A stretch of 64,000 nt of DNA from Aspidapion aeneum (lineage: Eukaryota; Arthropoda; Insecta; Coleoptera; Brentidae): contig OY755040.1 of NCBI GenBank assembly GCA_963576565.1, forward strand, positions 88,093,002 through 88,157,001. The letters are read 5' to 3'. The first letter of the stretch is position 1, and the number at the start of each line of letters is the position of its first letter. Under the pieces are notes generated by a model that worked only from the letters and a program-made list of their open reading frames with translations, searched no databases and had not been told where the DNA came from. A program made the position numbers and the translations under genes. Of the stretch, positions 10,039 through 21,549 are shown one piece after another.

Positions 10039-11364
10039 AAACGTGAAATTTCGTACCCGTGAATTTAAAAATCAAACAAGTTTCATGGCTAATCGGGCAA
10101 AAAGGAGTTTTTTGTTTCCCTTATATTTTTCCGTGGGTAGCTTGAAAGCTTAACCTCAAGGGGGTCCAAGATCTAATGGACACCTAATAAGTGTTGACAG
10201 TTAACCGTTTCGTCCTTATGGGACTCCTCAGAACACTGCTGGTCAAGTGACAAATCTTGCGAAGTTAATCAGACGGTTTTGTCTCTAATTAAATGTAATT
10301 AGTGAGCGAACTATAGCAAGAGGCGCCATCTACCGAGATACGAGAGAAACAAAAAACCAAAAGCAGGGAAAAACACTGCTATACAATGTCGATCAATGAA
10401 AAGATCGAATGCAAATAAAAGAAAACAACTATAGTCCGTGACCTACGACAGCTCTTTGTCTTTTCAGGCCGGATCAACGCATTTTGCATTTTTACCCGTC
10501 ATCAAGACAGTGAGCGTCAATCAACGGAATTTTTAAGCCAAATAATACTAACAAACGTGAAATTTCGTACCCGTGAATTTAAAAATCAAACAAGTTTCAT
10601 GGCTAATCGGGCAAAAAGAAGTTTTTTGTTTCCCTTATATTTTTCCGTGGGTATCTTGAAAGCTTAACCTCACGGGGATCCAAGATCTAATGGACACCTA
10701 ATAAGTGTTGACAGTTAACCGTTTCGTCCTTATGGGACTCCTCAGAACACTGCTGGTCAAGTGACAAATCTTGCGAAGTTAATCAGACGGTTTTGTCTCT
10801 AATTAAATGTAATTAGTGAGCGAACTATAGCAAGAGGCGCCATCTACCGAGATACGAGAGAAACAAAAAACCAAAAGCAGGGAAAAACACTGCTATACAA
10901 TGTCGATCAATGAAAAGATCGAATGCAAATAAAAGAAAACAACTATAGTCCGTGACCTACGACAGCTCTTTGTCTTTTCAGGCCGGATCAACGCATTTTG
11001 CATTTTTACCCGTCATCAAGACAGTGAGCGTCAATCAACGGAATTTTTAAGCCAAATAATACTAAAAAACGTGAAATTTCGTACCCGTGAATTTAAAAAT
11101 CAAACAAGTTTCATGGCTAATCGGGCAAAAAGGAGTTTTTTTTTGTTTCCCTTATATTTTTCCGTGGGTAGCTTGAAAGCTTAACCTCACGGGGGTCCAA
11201 GATCTAATGGACACCTAATAAGTGTTGACAGTTAACCGTTTCGTCCTTATGGCTCTCCTCAGAACACTGCTATACAATGTCGATCAATGAAAAGGAAATA
11301 TATAAGGGAAACAAAAAACTCCTTTTTGCCCGATTAGCCATGAAACTTGTTTAATATTTCTATC
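10027..11364. mobile_element. 1314-bp foldback insertion made of 514-bp tandem repeats, 12-bp target duplication
   Basis: AATATTTCTATC is present at 10027-10038 and 11353-11364, and the RNase H reading frame resumes exactly across it. The insert holds two full 514-bp units (starting 10039 and 10553) and a partial third (from 11067). Each begins AAACGTGAAATTTCG. In the third unit a jump between two AACACTGCT copies removes the middle. The last about 55 bp (11298-11352) are the reverse complement of bases 10073-10127, giving subterminal inverted repeats. No ORF, no poly(A). Superfamily unknown. Confidence 0.85.
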
Positions 11365-11837
11365 TCCCTTTTGTGTGGGAAAAGTAGGGTGTGCCCTTTG
11401 AAAAGTATTTCTATTCCACGCTTAGAATTGTGTGCTGCTGTATTGTTGGCAGAGCTATTGCATTTTGTTGGCAATCATCTTGATTGCTTCCCGATTTATA
11501 AGATTTTTGCTTGGTCTGACTCCAGCGTTACCCTTGCTTGGATCAAATCGTGTCCATCAAAACAAAAGGTTTTTGTAGCCAATCGTGTAACGACTATTCA
11601 AGAGAAAGTTCGTCCCAGCTGTTGGTACCATGTAAATGTAAGGAGCACCCAGCTGATTGCTTATCCCAGAGGTTACTTCCTGGTCAATTGATAGACCATC
11701 CTCTTTGGTGTACTGGTACATCCTGGTTGGCCCAGTCTAGTGAAACATGGCCTATGAACCATAAAATTGATGCGTTTGATGCTGATCTACCCCCTGAGGA
11801 AAATCGTTTTGTTTTTTGTGACAGAAATACCCCTTGA
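11353..11837 (+). pseudogene. RNase H (C-terminal half) and linker of the BEL element
   Basis: It resumes in the same frame as the upstream Pol part. GKSRVCPLKSISIPRLELCA and WSDSSVTLAWIKSCPSKQ are RNase H motifs with catalytic acidic residues, followed by VFVANRVTTIQE. Near 11640 the frame shifts: PADCLSQRLLPGQLIDHPLW continues in the +1 frame to about 11820, where it shifts again into the integrase frame. RNase H degrades the RNA strand after reverse transcription. Confidence 0.85.
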
Positions 11838-13005
11838 AGAAGTACAGCTGTTACTCACTAAGTACTCATCTTTACGTAAAATCTTGGGCATTGCTGCCTT
11901 TTGTTTGAGACCTTTTCGAGTGAAAAAAGTTCCTTCTTTATTTTTTCCTACTAAAGCCCTCAATGAGGCAGATCTTTATTATGCTACTTTAGTTGTTGTG
12001 CGAGTTGTACAACAAGAAGTTTTTTTTGAAGATTTGAAAAGGATATGTAAGGGTGAGAGTTGTGCTAAGCCTCTTCGAAAGTTGGCTCCTTTTCTTGATT
12101 CCCATGGTGTTCTCAGGGTGGGCGGTAGATTACGTCATACTGATTTAGCATATGAGGTGAAACACCCCATGTTGTTGCCTCGTAGTCATAGGCTTACCAC
12201 TTTGATTATTGAAAAATTCTATAATGAGCATGGACATCCAGGTCCTCGCTTATTGGAGTACCTCCTAAATCAACAGTTTTGGATTTTGTCGGTGAAAAGT
12301 GCCATTCACAGTGTTATTTCCAAGGGTTTTTGTTGTGCCAGGGTAAATCCCAAACCATTGCACCCATTCATGGGTGACCTTTCTAAATTTAGAATGTCCC
12401 AGGTGAAGCCCTTTTCCCATGTTAGTGTAGATTTTATGGGTCCATTCTCCATCACGTTAACCAAGCGTCGTGGTGTAAAAAGTCAAAAGGCTTATGGGTG
12501 TATCTTTGTTTGTTTCCCAGCAAAGGCCATTCACCTGGAGGCTGTTTCTGATTTGTCCACTAATGCATTTTTGACTGCCCTCCGCCGATTTGTTGGTAGA
12601 CGTGGCAGATGTGCTACTGCCCTCTACAGTGACCAGGGCACTAATTTTGTTGGGGCAAATAACCTCCTTGTGTCCTATTGTCAGCAAGCTGCTGAGACTT
12701 TAGCGATTAAGTGGTGTTTTAATCCACCCGCCAGTCCGCATTTTGGTGGACTCCATGAGTCTGGGGTAAAGTCCACGAAAACTCATCTGAAGAGAATTGT
12801 GGGGGATCAAATCCTAACCTTTGAAGAGTTGATGACTGTATTGGTTCAGAGTGAGGCTATTTTAAATAGTCGACCATTGTGTAGTATGAGCCCTGATCCT
12901 CATGACTTTCAAAGTCTTACTCCTGGACATTTCCTCACTTTGGAACCCTTGACAGCCCATCTCGATGAAAAGTGGTCACAAAAATTTACTCGAGTCCAGA
13001 TATAA
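11818..13005 (+). pseudogene. Integrase of the BEL element (zinc-binding and DDE core) with truncated C-terminus
   Basis: The open frame reads LRKLAPFLDSHGVLRVGGRLRHTDLAYEVKHP in shortened family form, then the H-H of the zinc-binding domain (NEHGHPGPRLLEYL near 12230). The cysteine pair is weakened (FCCARVNP). The DDE core is complete: D in VDFMGPF (near 12430), D in YSDQGTNF (near 12630) and E in LHESGVKS (near 12755). LNSRPL and LTPGHFLT follow. After about 12960 the sequence departs from the family and stops at 13003. A remnant of the end of DUF5641 (VLQVKTAKGLLDRSLVKV, about 13015-13075) follows in another frame, so most of that domain is deleted. Confidence 0.9.
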
Positions 13006-13292
13006 TCCCCCGTGTCTTGCAAGTAAAAACCGCGAAAGGATTACTTGACCGTAGTTTGGTGAAGGTATGTCCGTTACCCAGCCAGTAACCAACCTTCAAA
13101 GCCTTGTGTAGCGTGAATCATGCTTATTTGAATTAACTTAAGTATGACGTCCATAGTTATTGCGATAAAATTATTGTTGCAAAAATGCTAATTTATTGTT
13201 TAGACCCTTTGGGCAATTGAATAACCTTTTTTTTTAATTTTTTTGTTTTTGGGTTTTTCTATAAAAATTGGGAATTTTTATGGTGGGCGGAA

Positions 13293-13813
13293 TGTTTAAT
13301 GCTGCCAGTTATTTTTTCTTTATTGTTTTATTTTGAATTTTTGGGAAAACCTAACCTTAAAGTTTATTTTGATATTTTTGGGCTTTCTGCAAAAAACCTT
13401 CAAAAAAGAAAGTCCTGTTTGGGAAAAATTCCGATCAGGTGATAATTTCTCTCTTTGTTGAAAGTTATTTTCTTTTTGATCACCTGATCAATTTGTTAAA
13501 ATCATTCGCGTTTTTTGCTCACGCTGGGAGTTTGAAGCGCCACCCTGTGTGTGACAGGGGAATGAAGACTTCACTTCCGCCAAAAAACTAAAAGAAGTCA
13601 CACGTGTTTTCGGGTTGAAGACCGAAATTCCAGTCGCCAGTGAAATTTTGGGACTGCTGCAGAATTACAGAAGGTAAGCTTCTAGCGTGTTGCCGATTTT
13701 TTCCTTTGTTTTTTAGTTTAATAGACTGTTTTCCCAGGCGGGGCGAATTTAATTTTGGGGTTATTTTTTTTTGATATCTCTAGTTTTTCTCCCCTTCAGG
13801 GCTCAGATCTCTA
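13293..13813 (+). repeat. 3' LTR of BEL element
   Basis: It matches 6216-6756 apart from small indels and a few substitutions, and is followed directly by the target duplication AAGTT. Confidence 0.92.
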
Positions 13814-14385
13814 AAGTTGGAAAAACAATAGAAATAATCCATTATTGACACAAAAACTTATATACAAAAATATTCAAAGCTAAATAATACATAAATAACT
13901 TAAAACTAGATCTGTAGATGCATTACCATAATAAATACGTATCAATATTTAAATACTGTAAAAAACACAAGATATAATAGAATCCCTTTTCAATTACACA
14001 TTCATCAAAACAATCGACCATCGGTTTAATCGTCGCTAACTTGTCTAAAAAATTAACATGTAAAATATAGCGGACAGCTGACACTGACTTACACCGTTTT
14101 TATTCGACATTTTCTAGTGACGTTTGGGGGTTTAAATATGGCTACCAGTTTTAAACCAAAATATTTTATTATTTTTATTTATTTATAACCTTTGTGTGGA
14201 AGTAATGCCTTTTTTACAACGAAAAAAGATGACCCATATCTCAAGGTATTTATAAACAATTTATATAAATATTAAAAACTATTGCATTAACGGGCAAAAT
14301 AAGTTAAACCTTCAACCAAAATGTAGACTTTTAAACCTAGGATTGTAGCACTTAGCACTGTAGACCCTTTAGTAAATACTGGTGT

Positions 14386-15041
14386 ACATGTTTCAAAATA
14401 TGGTAACCAATCTGCATAGTTTTCTCCTGAAAATTTGGGAACGTTTATTGGGTCTAATCTGAGGTCGTCACGCGTATGTCTTTCCTCTGAAAAGGTTTGA
14501 TCAGGGTCCGACTGTGATGTATTTAAATTTTGTCGTAACTGATTAGCAAGGTCAAGGAAAAAGAACTAGGGCGAAAATATTCGGACCTGGACAGATAGAG
14601 CCTCAAGATCTTGAGGAAATATCACCAAACAAACTGATCTGCTTCATAAAGGAGATAGGTATTGGTGATATTTAAGTTGGGATGAGCCACAATAGACCAT
14701 TTGAGTCGCAGTGGAGGGGCGACAGTCGCACCACTCATAATCAAACCTAACCTAAGGTCAGGATTAATGAGTTGTTTTGCAAATGAAGTAACCTTGTAAT
14801 ATAAGTTTTCAAAAGTGACTCTCTCCACCAATTGTGTGGCAGTATAATCTAAATTTTCTATCTGTGTTTGCACGTCATCAAACATGTCAAAAAGCAATAA
14901 AATTTTTGATAAACGCTTACTGATATTAACGATCTCTTTTTGATTTGCTTTTTTATTTAAAAATGTCTCAAAACGAGTTAGTTGACTTTTTATTGAGTCG
15001 CGTTTAGTTGTTAACATTTGTAGTTCTTCTTCTGCTGACAT
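14386..15041 (-). pseudogene. Gag N-terminal part of the minus-strand Pao element
   Basis: It starts at an ATG (15041) and reads MSAEEELQMLTTKRDSIKSQ, typical of Pao Gag N-termini: a charged, probably coiled-coil region containing KRDSIKSQLTRFETFL. After about 120 codons (near 14680) the frame is lost. A second piece in another frame (RLDPINVPKF, ENYADWLPYFETC, 14470-14386) is the start of the DUF1759 core. Gag is then cut by the TIR at 14385 and continues at 5877. Function: structural protein of the retrotransposon particle. Not functional here. Confidence 0.78.
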
Positions 15042-15309
15042 TTTGACTTATTGTTGGTGCGACTAAATATATATATATTTTTTAATAATTTGTTTAGTGA
15101 TGACTTTTAATTAAAACTGTATTCTAAGCCTAAGCCTGACTCAATCAAAACCCTAATGGAAACAAGCAAAATTGGTTAAAAAATGGAGAAAAATATGGAA
15201 AAGTTACTGTCAAGATGGAACGGACGCACCTATGTATTTTGATGCTGGCTGTCTGCTCTCTGCGTGCTTGCTGTCCTTTGTGTTTAAGCTGTGATGCTTT
15301 AAGGTTCCC

Positions 15310-15850
15310 GGATAATGCGCGGAAATTTTTATAAAATGTCTATGTTTTTACCCGATTTTGTGCGGTAATGTTGCTGAATGCCTTGGTTTTTTACCGGATT
15401 TTGCGCGGTAACACATATGAATGTCTTTGTTTTTTACCGGATTTTGCGCGGTAAAGTTGCTGAATGTCTGTGTAGTTCATCGGATTTTGCGCGGTGATCT
15501 TGCTGTAATTGCCTCTATTTTTTACCGGATATTGAGCGGTAGTGTTGCTCAATGTTTTTGTTTTTTACCGGATTTTGCGCGGTAACACTGATGAATGCCT
15601 TTGCTTTTTTACCGGATTTTGCGTGGTAATGTTGCTGAATGTCTTTGTTTTTTACCGGATTTTGCGTGGTAACACTGATGAATGCCTTTGCTTTTTTACC
15701 GGATTTTGCGCGGTAATGTTGCTGAATGTCTTTGTTTTTTACCGGATTTTGCGCGGTAATGTTGCTGAATGTCTTTGTTTTTTACCGGATTTTGAGCGGT
15801 AAAGTTGCTGAATGTCTGTGTTTTTTACCGGATTTTGCGCGGTAATGTTT
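15310..15850. repeat. Minisatellite, about 12-13 units of about 44 bp, in the Pao leader
   Basis: The unit resembles TTTTTACCGGATTTTGCGCGG plus TAATGTTGCTGAATGTCTTTG. Each unit carries the inverted core TTACCG(n9)CGGTAA. It lies between the Gag start (15041) and the putative 5' LTR (16243) of the minus-strand Pao, so it would be in that element's leader RNA. Open plus-strand frames here are artefacts of the repeat. Confidence 0.85.
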
Positions 15851-16242
15851 TATTAAATGTAATGAAAAATGTTCTAGCCACGTAGCCTGATGTTTGTTTT
15901 TTGCACGCACCAGTTTTTTGTTGTTTTTGATGATTATTGCCATTGCACTAAAATGACGTCAACACTGTCCATGAAATGTCACAAATCTTCTGCAAAGTAT
16001 ACGGTTCGGTGGCCCAAAATGATGTACTGAATATTCACTGCAAATTTTTTAGTGATCGTATTCAAACGTACTATTTTCGCTGGTTACTTTTATTCTTCGA
16101 TATTTAATTAAATGATTTAACGCACAAATGCATTTTTGACTAATTTTTATTTTGTGAAGATACAATCTTGAAAGTCCTTAAATGTAGGTATAAAATGTCA
16201 TAATAATAGGTACTTTTTGATAACTGGGCGCGTAAGTGTTAA

Positions 16243-16480
16243 TGGTATGCGTGGTCTACGTAACTGACTCGTGCCAATTTCGTCTCGCTATGGACACCAG
16301 TGTTGAAATGCCAATGCAATACATAAATCGCCGTTTATGATTGGTCGCGGCATCTTTGTGTCTGTATGTTGTGCAATTTTCATATCTAGAGGCGTTTGAA
16401 CTTGTTTTTATGTCTAAGAGGCAGGCCAGTAATTAAATATTCTTAGGTTTAAAAAATATACTATTTTGAAATCTTAGACA
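16243..16480 (-). repeat. 5' LTR of the minus-strand Pao element (or solo LTR)
   Basis: It is near-identical to 2906-3142. It begins TGTCTAAG and ends CATACCA on the minus strand. Its position upstream of a Pao Gag in matching orientation supports a 5' LTR. Confidence 0.72.
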
Positions 16481-17427
16481 CAAAGTATGATAGTAAGAAA
16501 TCTGGGTAAGGTTTTACTATGAATATTGACTAAATAAAATAATAGTGCAATACCAGATATTGTCCCACAAAAGTAAAATAGAAAATAAACCATGCAAAGG
16601 GTTTATTGAAACGTAATAAAATATTTTATGCAATGGCGCCGACTTCGCTTGTTGATGGAGCTTTTGGGAGGTCTTAAAGGTAGCAGACTTTCACAGGTTG
16701 CTGTTGGTGTATTTGTGTCAGTTTTGCTAATTGCAAAAATAATTTTCTTTCTGATGGCGAATGTATAGACAAACGTTTGTGTTTTATTACAAGGAAATTA
16801 CTCAAAGCTGCCCTATTAGAAAGATTTAGGCATATTACAAAGTAAAAATTTTGTTCTTATCCAAAAAGGTGAATTTTTGGTATTAGGAAAATGCATAAAG
16901 GCAGTTTTTCAAGTTCCTCAAATGAGATTAGGAAATTAATGGCCTAACAAAGCGTAAATTTTTTCGATTCATTTGAGAAAAAGCCATTATTTGTTTGTGC
17001 ATAGAGAAAAATAGTGCACACGGGGAATTTACTCAAACACATAAAGTAAAGTTATTGGGAGCTTTGGCCCCAGAAAAATATTTTTTTTTCTTTCATTAGA
17101 TAATTTATTTATAAACAAGTGGGTACACACAATTCATTCAGTCATTCCTCTAAACTTTATTTTTGGTATCCACTCAGAAGAGAACCATTTGCCTTTAAAT
17201 ATAAGAAAAATTCCATGTTATAAAAAGTTTACACAAAAGACAAATGACTTTCTAATTTTCAAAGCTTTTTATGCTCTTGAAGAATTCCTTGGTGAACAAT
17301 ATACTGTGTTTTGAAATATTGTATATATTTTTTTAACGTTTTTTTTATCTTCTTACATTTTACCTAGATAGTATTTGGTGTCCGAAAGAAACTGGTTGTG
17401 ATAATTTAATCTTTACCAAAAGAAAAA

Positions 17428-17469
<42 letters not shown>

Positions 17470-18420
17470 GTCATGACGGATCACTATTTTAATTTATTTG
17501 TTTTATTGGTTTTTTATGTAATTTAATGTTTTTTTTTATTGCCTACTTCTGCTATAAATTTTCCTTTAACAAGGATTTTCATTATTAATACATGGTTCTA
17601 TTGTCGCTTTGTAATTTTACATTGTTTATATAAATTTTTAACTACTTAAAACTTACACCTAAAAAAGCATGGCAAAGGACAAAGTTCGCACACTGTATTT
17701 ACGATGCGGCGATCATTTACTTAAGTGATTGTTTTTACTTATTTTATCTTAATAGCAAATCTACCTAATAAAAGCTGACATTGCTTGGATATTTGTTCCT
17801 ACTTTTTGTGGTCAAGTAATCTTCAATACCATTGCAATTAATAAAAATTAATATTGCTATGAATTGGAAGTGTACACACATAAACGATTATGATAACTAA
17901 TATACTAAGTACTTTTTTAACAAAGGTGTGTTTGGTGATAACTATAAACTTAATTTGTAGTGCTGTATGTATTACCTGTTTGTTTAGTTTAAGCAAGGAT
18001 TTGTCTATGTGTACTTGTAATATTTTTGACAATAAAGCTACTTTTGAATTTAGAAATATATAATTTTTTCTATTTCACATTTTATTGCGTGGATGCAAGG
18101 TGAAGCCAAAAAATTTGGTTTGACAAAAGTGAAGAAAATAAATAGAGTTTTAGCCCCACGTACGTAACTATCTTTGAATATTTGTGTTGGGTTTTACGAC
18201 TTTTTCTCACGTTATTGTATCGGTTCGTGATTGAGAATTTGATAGAAGTTCTGTTATATAGCAAAACGCCGTTTAAATTGAGGCGTCGGTTATCTGGCAA
18301 AGCCGCTTTTCCGCCAGCCACCACAAGCCATACATGCAAAGGCCCCAAGGCAAATTTACATCTGAAAAAGAGTTTACATAAAACGAAGCAAAAATAAAAA
18401 TGAGGGATATGTGTTTGGTT
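16481..18420. other. AT-rich non-coding DNA
   Basis: No credible coding region is present. A (TA)n tract lies at about 17430-17466. The short ORFs have no recognisable motif. Confidence 0.6.
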
Positions 18421-18421
18421 T

Positions 18422-18528
<107 letters not shown>

Positions 18529-18547
18529 GGGTACGTATCCATTTTTA

Positions 18548-18591
18548 GTTATGGTAGAATAACTGATACGTATCAGTTATTCTACCATAAC
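18548..18591. repeat. 44-bp perfect palindrome
   Basis: GTTATGGTAGAATAACTGATAC is followed immediately by its exact reverse complement, with no loop. It sits 26 bp after the (AT)n tract, so the region could form a cruciform. Confidence 0.95.
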
Positions 18592-20640
18592 AGTTTCTAT
18601 TCTATTGTCTCTCTTTCTCTCTAGCACATGAGGGTCAAGCACACACACCTTGCGTGTTAATACAAAGTATCCTAATCCTACATTAATTTATAGTTTTTGG
18701 TACAGCTCATTAAAAATAAAACTGTATCAACTAAAAGTTGTTTACCTATTTTTATTTCATGTCTACTTAATTATATATTTTTTCAGGTGGTATTTATAAA
18801 TTGCAATTTTGTTTCAAATCCTGAATAATGACTAATAATAATATTAAACGAATGTTCCCACATTTTTGCTATTGCAACCGACACGCCATCCATAAAAATA
18901 TTAAAATTGATTTTTACCTGATAGAAATTAGGTTAATATATAATTAATAGGCGTATACAGGCGAGAGCTTGAGGGATTAAAACTCCCCCAAGCACATTAA
19001 AAAGTTTATATTAAAAATATACTGCTAGTGTTATTGAGAAAGATGCAACTATTAAATAAAAGTAATTATTGTGTCAATTTTGATAAAAAATCGTTATATC
19101 CGCATCTCCTAAACGTCCTAACTTTTGAGATACACGATGTTAAAATTTTCCTGTTTGATTTCAATGATTTTCTCGAGTAATATGGACTATAATTTCTTAA
19201 TTATTTAAAAAAAAATTAATATGGCGACCATGATAAGTAAAAATGTGTCAAAAATACGATTTTTTGTTGTCCCACTACAACTTGAAAACTGCTAATCCGA
19301 TTTTTACAATTGATAAATCGTTTTGTTTACAAATATTTTATACACATACCTACATAAAATACATGTTTAAGACGTAACAGAAAATGACATCTTGTATTTA
19401 CTTCAAGATATTTTAAACATGTCCTAAAAAATCCGAATGTTTCATCATCCCAAAAATGTAATAAAATACATTTTTAAGAAACCTTTATAAGATTTTTAAG
19501 AACCTAGTTATAAGGGTTAATAAAACGGGAGGAATATGTAAAGTTGGGCTGCGGGTATTTATAATAAATGCACAAAGCGAAGCGTACCTCATCGTAATGT
19601 AGTAATTCTGGAGGGGGGGGGTGACCCGTAGGTCCGGCTAGTAGGCCAGAGTAGACTAATTATATCATAACTTCAGTATTAGTTAAACGATAAAAAAATT
19701 CTTATACCAAAATGTAAGTAAGAATATGTTAACAAAAAAAGCCATTTTCTCCACAAATTCATGTAGTGCCTTTTTGTGGCGTTTAACAAATAGCCAAACA
19801 AGTTCTTTTCTGTTTAATTTTAGGCAAAACAGGCAAGTACCATTTAAGAGAGAGAGAGAGAGAAAGTGTGTAGTAAGTTCTAAAAACTTCATACTAATTA
19901 GACTAAATATATGTTCTACATATACATTTTTAAAAATGATCAATATTATTTAATTAAATAATTTTCAAATATAATAAAATTTCATCTAGATTAGCATATG
20001 GGCTATTGTTGTGAAATTTTTAGGACATATAAAACTTTTACGTTTTTTTCGAATGGTACTTACCTTTTTTGCCCAAAATTATACAGATTTTTTTGTTAAA
20101 GCTTTTTTTAACATGACAACTTGGAGAACATCAGAGACCGAACCGAACTGAGAACTAGATTCAAGTTTATTTCTTGTTCTTTTATAGTTGGTACAAGATC
20201 AGATAAATATACAATTTTAGAGAGTTGCTCTAGTTTTGACCGATACTGTATCTTACGATTCGACGAGAAATTAGCTAGTGTGCTATCCATTGGCAATGAG
20301 CTAAAGCTCGCCTTTATTAATCATTAATACGTCCTTAAGCTTCACATCTCTTATACCACGCCAATGCGATGTTGACTAATGCTCCATTTAGAGACAATTG
20401 AAAGTTTGTCTTGACGAATATAATTAAATAGTTTGGACAAAAATACGAGAGTATCTAGATACCGAACCGATACGAACAAACTAACGTTAAAATCGAATTG
20501 GAATTTTTTAATATATTTCACTTGTCACGACCACTGTATCATTTTTTTAAAAATATAGGTTATGTTACTCGCATCGTCGGCCAAAAATATCAAAAAAATT
20601 ATTAGGCGCACATGTTTTTCAGCTAAGGGTAACATTATAT
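18592..20640. other. AT-rich non-coding DNA
   Basis: No gene is supported. There is a short G-run near 19610-19620 and a (GA)n tract near 19849-19863. Two overlapping short ORFs near 20108-20327 on opposite strands carry no family motif. Confidence 0.55.
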
Positions 20641-20648
20641 ATATATGT

Positions 20649-21083
20649 ACAGGGTCTGTCATTATAAACTTTCCCTGTAGAAAAGATTTTTGTTATTAGT
20701 CTTACACCCGGCTCCTACGACTTTCTCGTGGGTGCCCGCTCACGCGTCACATGATCTCAATATTAAATGTTATGACAGTCAGGTGACGCGTGCGCGGGCA
20801 CGCACGAGAAAGTCGTAGGTGGGAACCGGGTTTTACGTGGTTCAAACGAAAAGCGTTTAAAAGAAGGTTGTTTTTTCCTCAGTTGACATCCCCCCTGCGA
20901 TATGTGACGTTTATAGTTTACACAGTGAGTACAAATTATATGTTTTTTTAAAGGAAACACCCTATATATTTTTTGATTTTTAAACAATACCACTCTTGAT
21001 GGGTTTTTCTTCAACGGTTTACGAGATATCGACATTTTAATTTATAAAATGTTTAACAAAATTTGTAATATAACAACCCTGTA
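20649..21083. mobile_element. MITE-like element with TACAGGGT ends, containing a hairpin
   Basis: TACAGGGT near 20648 and ACCCTGTA near 21077 form short inverted ends. The right part (AAGGAAACACCCTATATATT, TCTTCAACGG, CGAGATATCGAC) is the kind of sequence seen in many dispersed insect repeats. Inside is an imperfect inverted repeat of about 50 bp per arm (20705-20753 and 20779-20832). No ORF. The class is inferred. Confidence 0.5.
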
Positions 21084-21155
21084 TCTAAGAGAGAGTTGCC
21101 TTTGTTTGTCATTCCGCTGCTTTCCTATCCGTTTTGATAGGATATCACCGCAATT

Positions 21156-21218
21156 AGAGTCCCTGTATGTTGACATATTTGGATAATATATCCAAATATG
21201 TCAACATACAGGGACTCT
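21156..21218. repeat. 63-bp perfect inverted repeat, 30-bp arms
   Basis: The arm beginning AGAGTCCCTGTATGTTGACA (21156-21185) is repeated perfectly in reverse complement at 21189-21218, with a 3-bp loop (ATA). Confidence 0.93.
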
Positions 21219-21549
21219 ACGTTATCCATACCAAAATAATTCACCGTCAAATAGTGTCATATTATCCTTCAAATATATGTGCCTACTTTAGTTAATAACG
21301 AGACGTGGGCTGAAGTCGCTAATGAAGCAAATTGTATGAATAGATTTACAGGTGCGTTAACATCTTATAGTATCAGTTTAGACTCTATTGCAAGTATGTC
21401 ATATAAACCCATTTATAAAAATATGATGATGCTGCCACACTTCACTCCAGCTGAAGGACAGGCACACGCACTTAAATAAAATTTCGCCCCTGGTTAAACC
21501 TATATAATCTAAAAACATTATATTATTAATATTTTTTGTTGGGACATGT

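Larger units (their letters stand above)
6211..13818 (+). mobile_element. BEL/Pao LTR retrotransposon, complete ends but internally defective
   Basis: LTRs are at 6216-6756 and 13293-13813, flanked by a 5-bp target duplication AAGTT (6211-6215 and 13814-13818), the size BEL integrases make. A primer-site candidate starting TGGTCC lies at 6759, and a purine-rich tract (GGTGGGCGGAA) precedes the 3' LTR. Gag, protease, RNase H and integrase can be read on the plus strand. They carry frameshifts, an RT-core deletion near 9650, a 1.3-kb insertion at 10039-11352 and a DUF5641 deletion near 13000. The LTRs differ by small indels (16 bases near 6560, 2 bases near 6670) and a few substitutions, so it is younger than the Pao element it sits in but older than the copy at 47490. 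Confidence 0.93.
5877..14385. mobile_element. DNA-transposon-like insertion (about 0.9 kb without the BEL) splitting the Pao gag
   Basis: The 17-bp sequence ACACCAGTATTTACTAA at 5877-5893 is perfectly inverted at 14369-14385. Just outside these TIRs the two halves of the minus-strand Gag resume, so the TIRs mark the insertion ends. The element body is 5894-6215 plus 13819-14368, and a BEL element sits inside it. The body has no ORF and contains a 22-bp palindrome at 5928-5949. A related short motif (GTCTACA-TGCTAAG) occurs near both ends in direct orientation. Superfamily not determined; non-autonomous. Confidence 0.65.
2906..16480 (-). mobile_element. Decayed minus-strand BEL/Pao element, split by nested insertions
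   Basis: Near-identical 237/238-bp repeats lie at both ends (16243-16480 as 5' LTR, 2906-3142 as 3' LTR). Between them, read on the minus strand, are a leader with a minisatellite, Gag N-terminus (15041 to about 14386), Gag middle and C-terminus (5877 to about 4650), protease (4644-4303), the integrase end plus DUF5641 (3925-3150), and an A-G6 polypurine tract next to the 3' LTR. RT, RNase H and most of the integrase are absent. Gag is interrupted at 5877/14385 by a TIR-flanked insertion that carries a plus-strand BEL. No matching target duplication was found outside the LTRs, so the outer ends may have been altered by recombination or deletion. Confidence 0.75.

Noticed and set aside
15542..15802. 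Repetitive plus-strand ORF (VFVFYRILRGN-type repeats)
   Set aside because: Produced by the minisatellite period; no family resemblance.
15310..15850. Regularly spaced repeats that could suggest a CRISPR array
   Set aside because: The spacers are themselves repeated and the setting is an animal retrotransposon leader. It is a minisatellite.
20108..20327. Overlapping 62- and 68-codon ORFs on opposite strands
   Set aside because: Mirror ORFs in non-coding DNA with no family motif. The minus-strand peptide looks slightly protein-like but cannot be supported.
21279..21479. 66-codon plus-strand ORF
   Set aside because: No recognised motif, no splice or promoter context, and next to a satellite.
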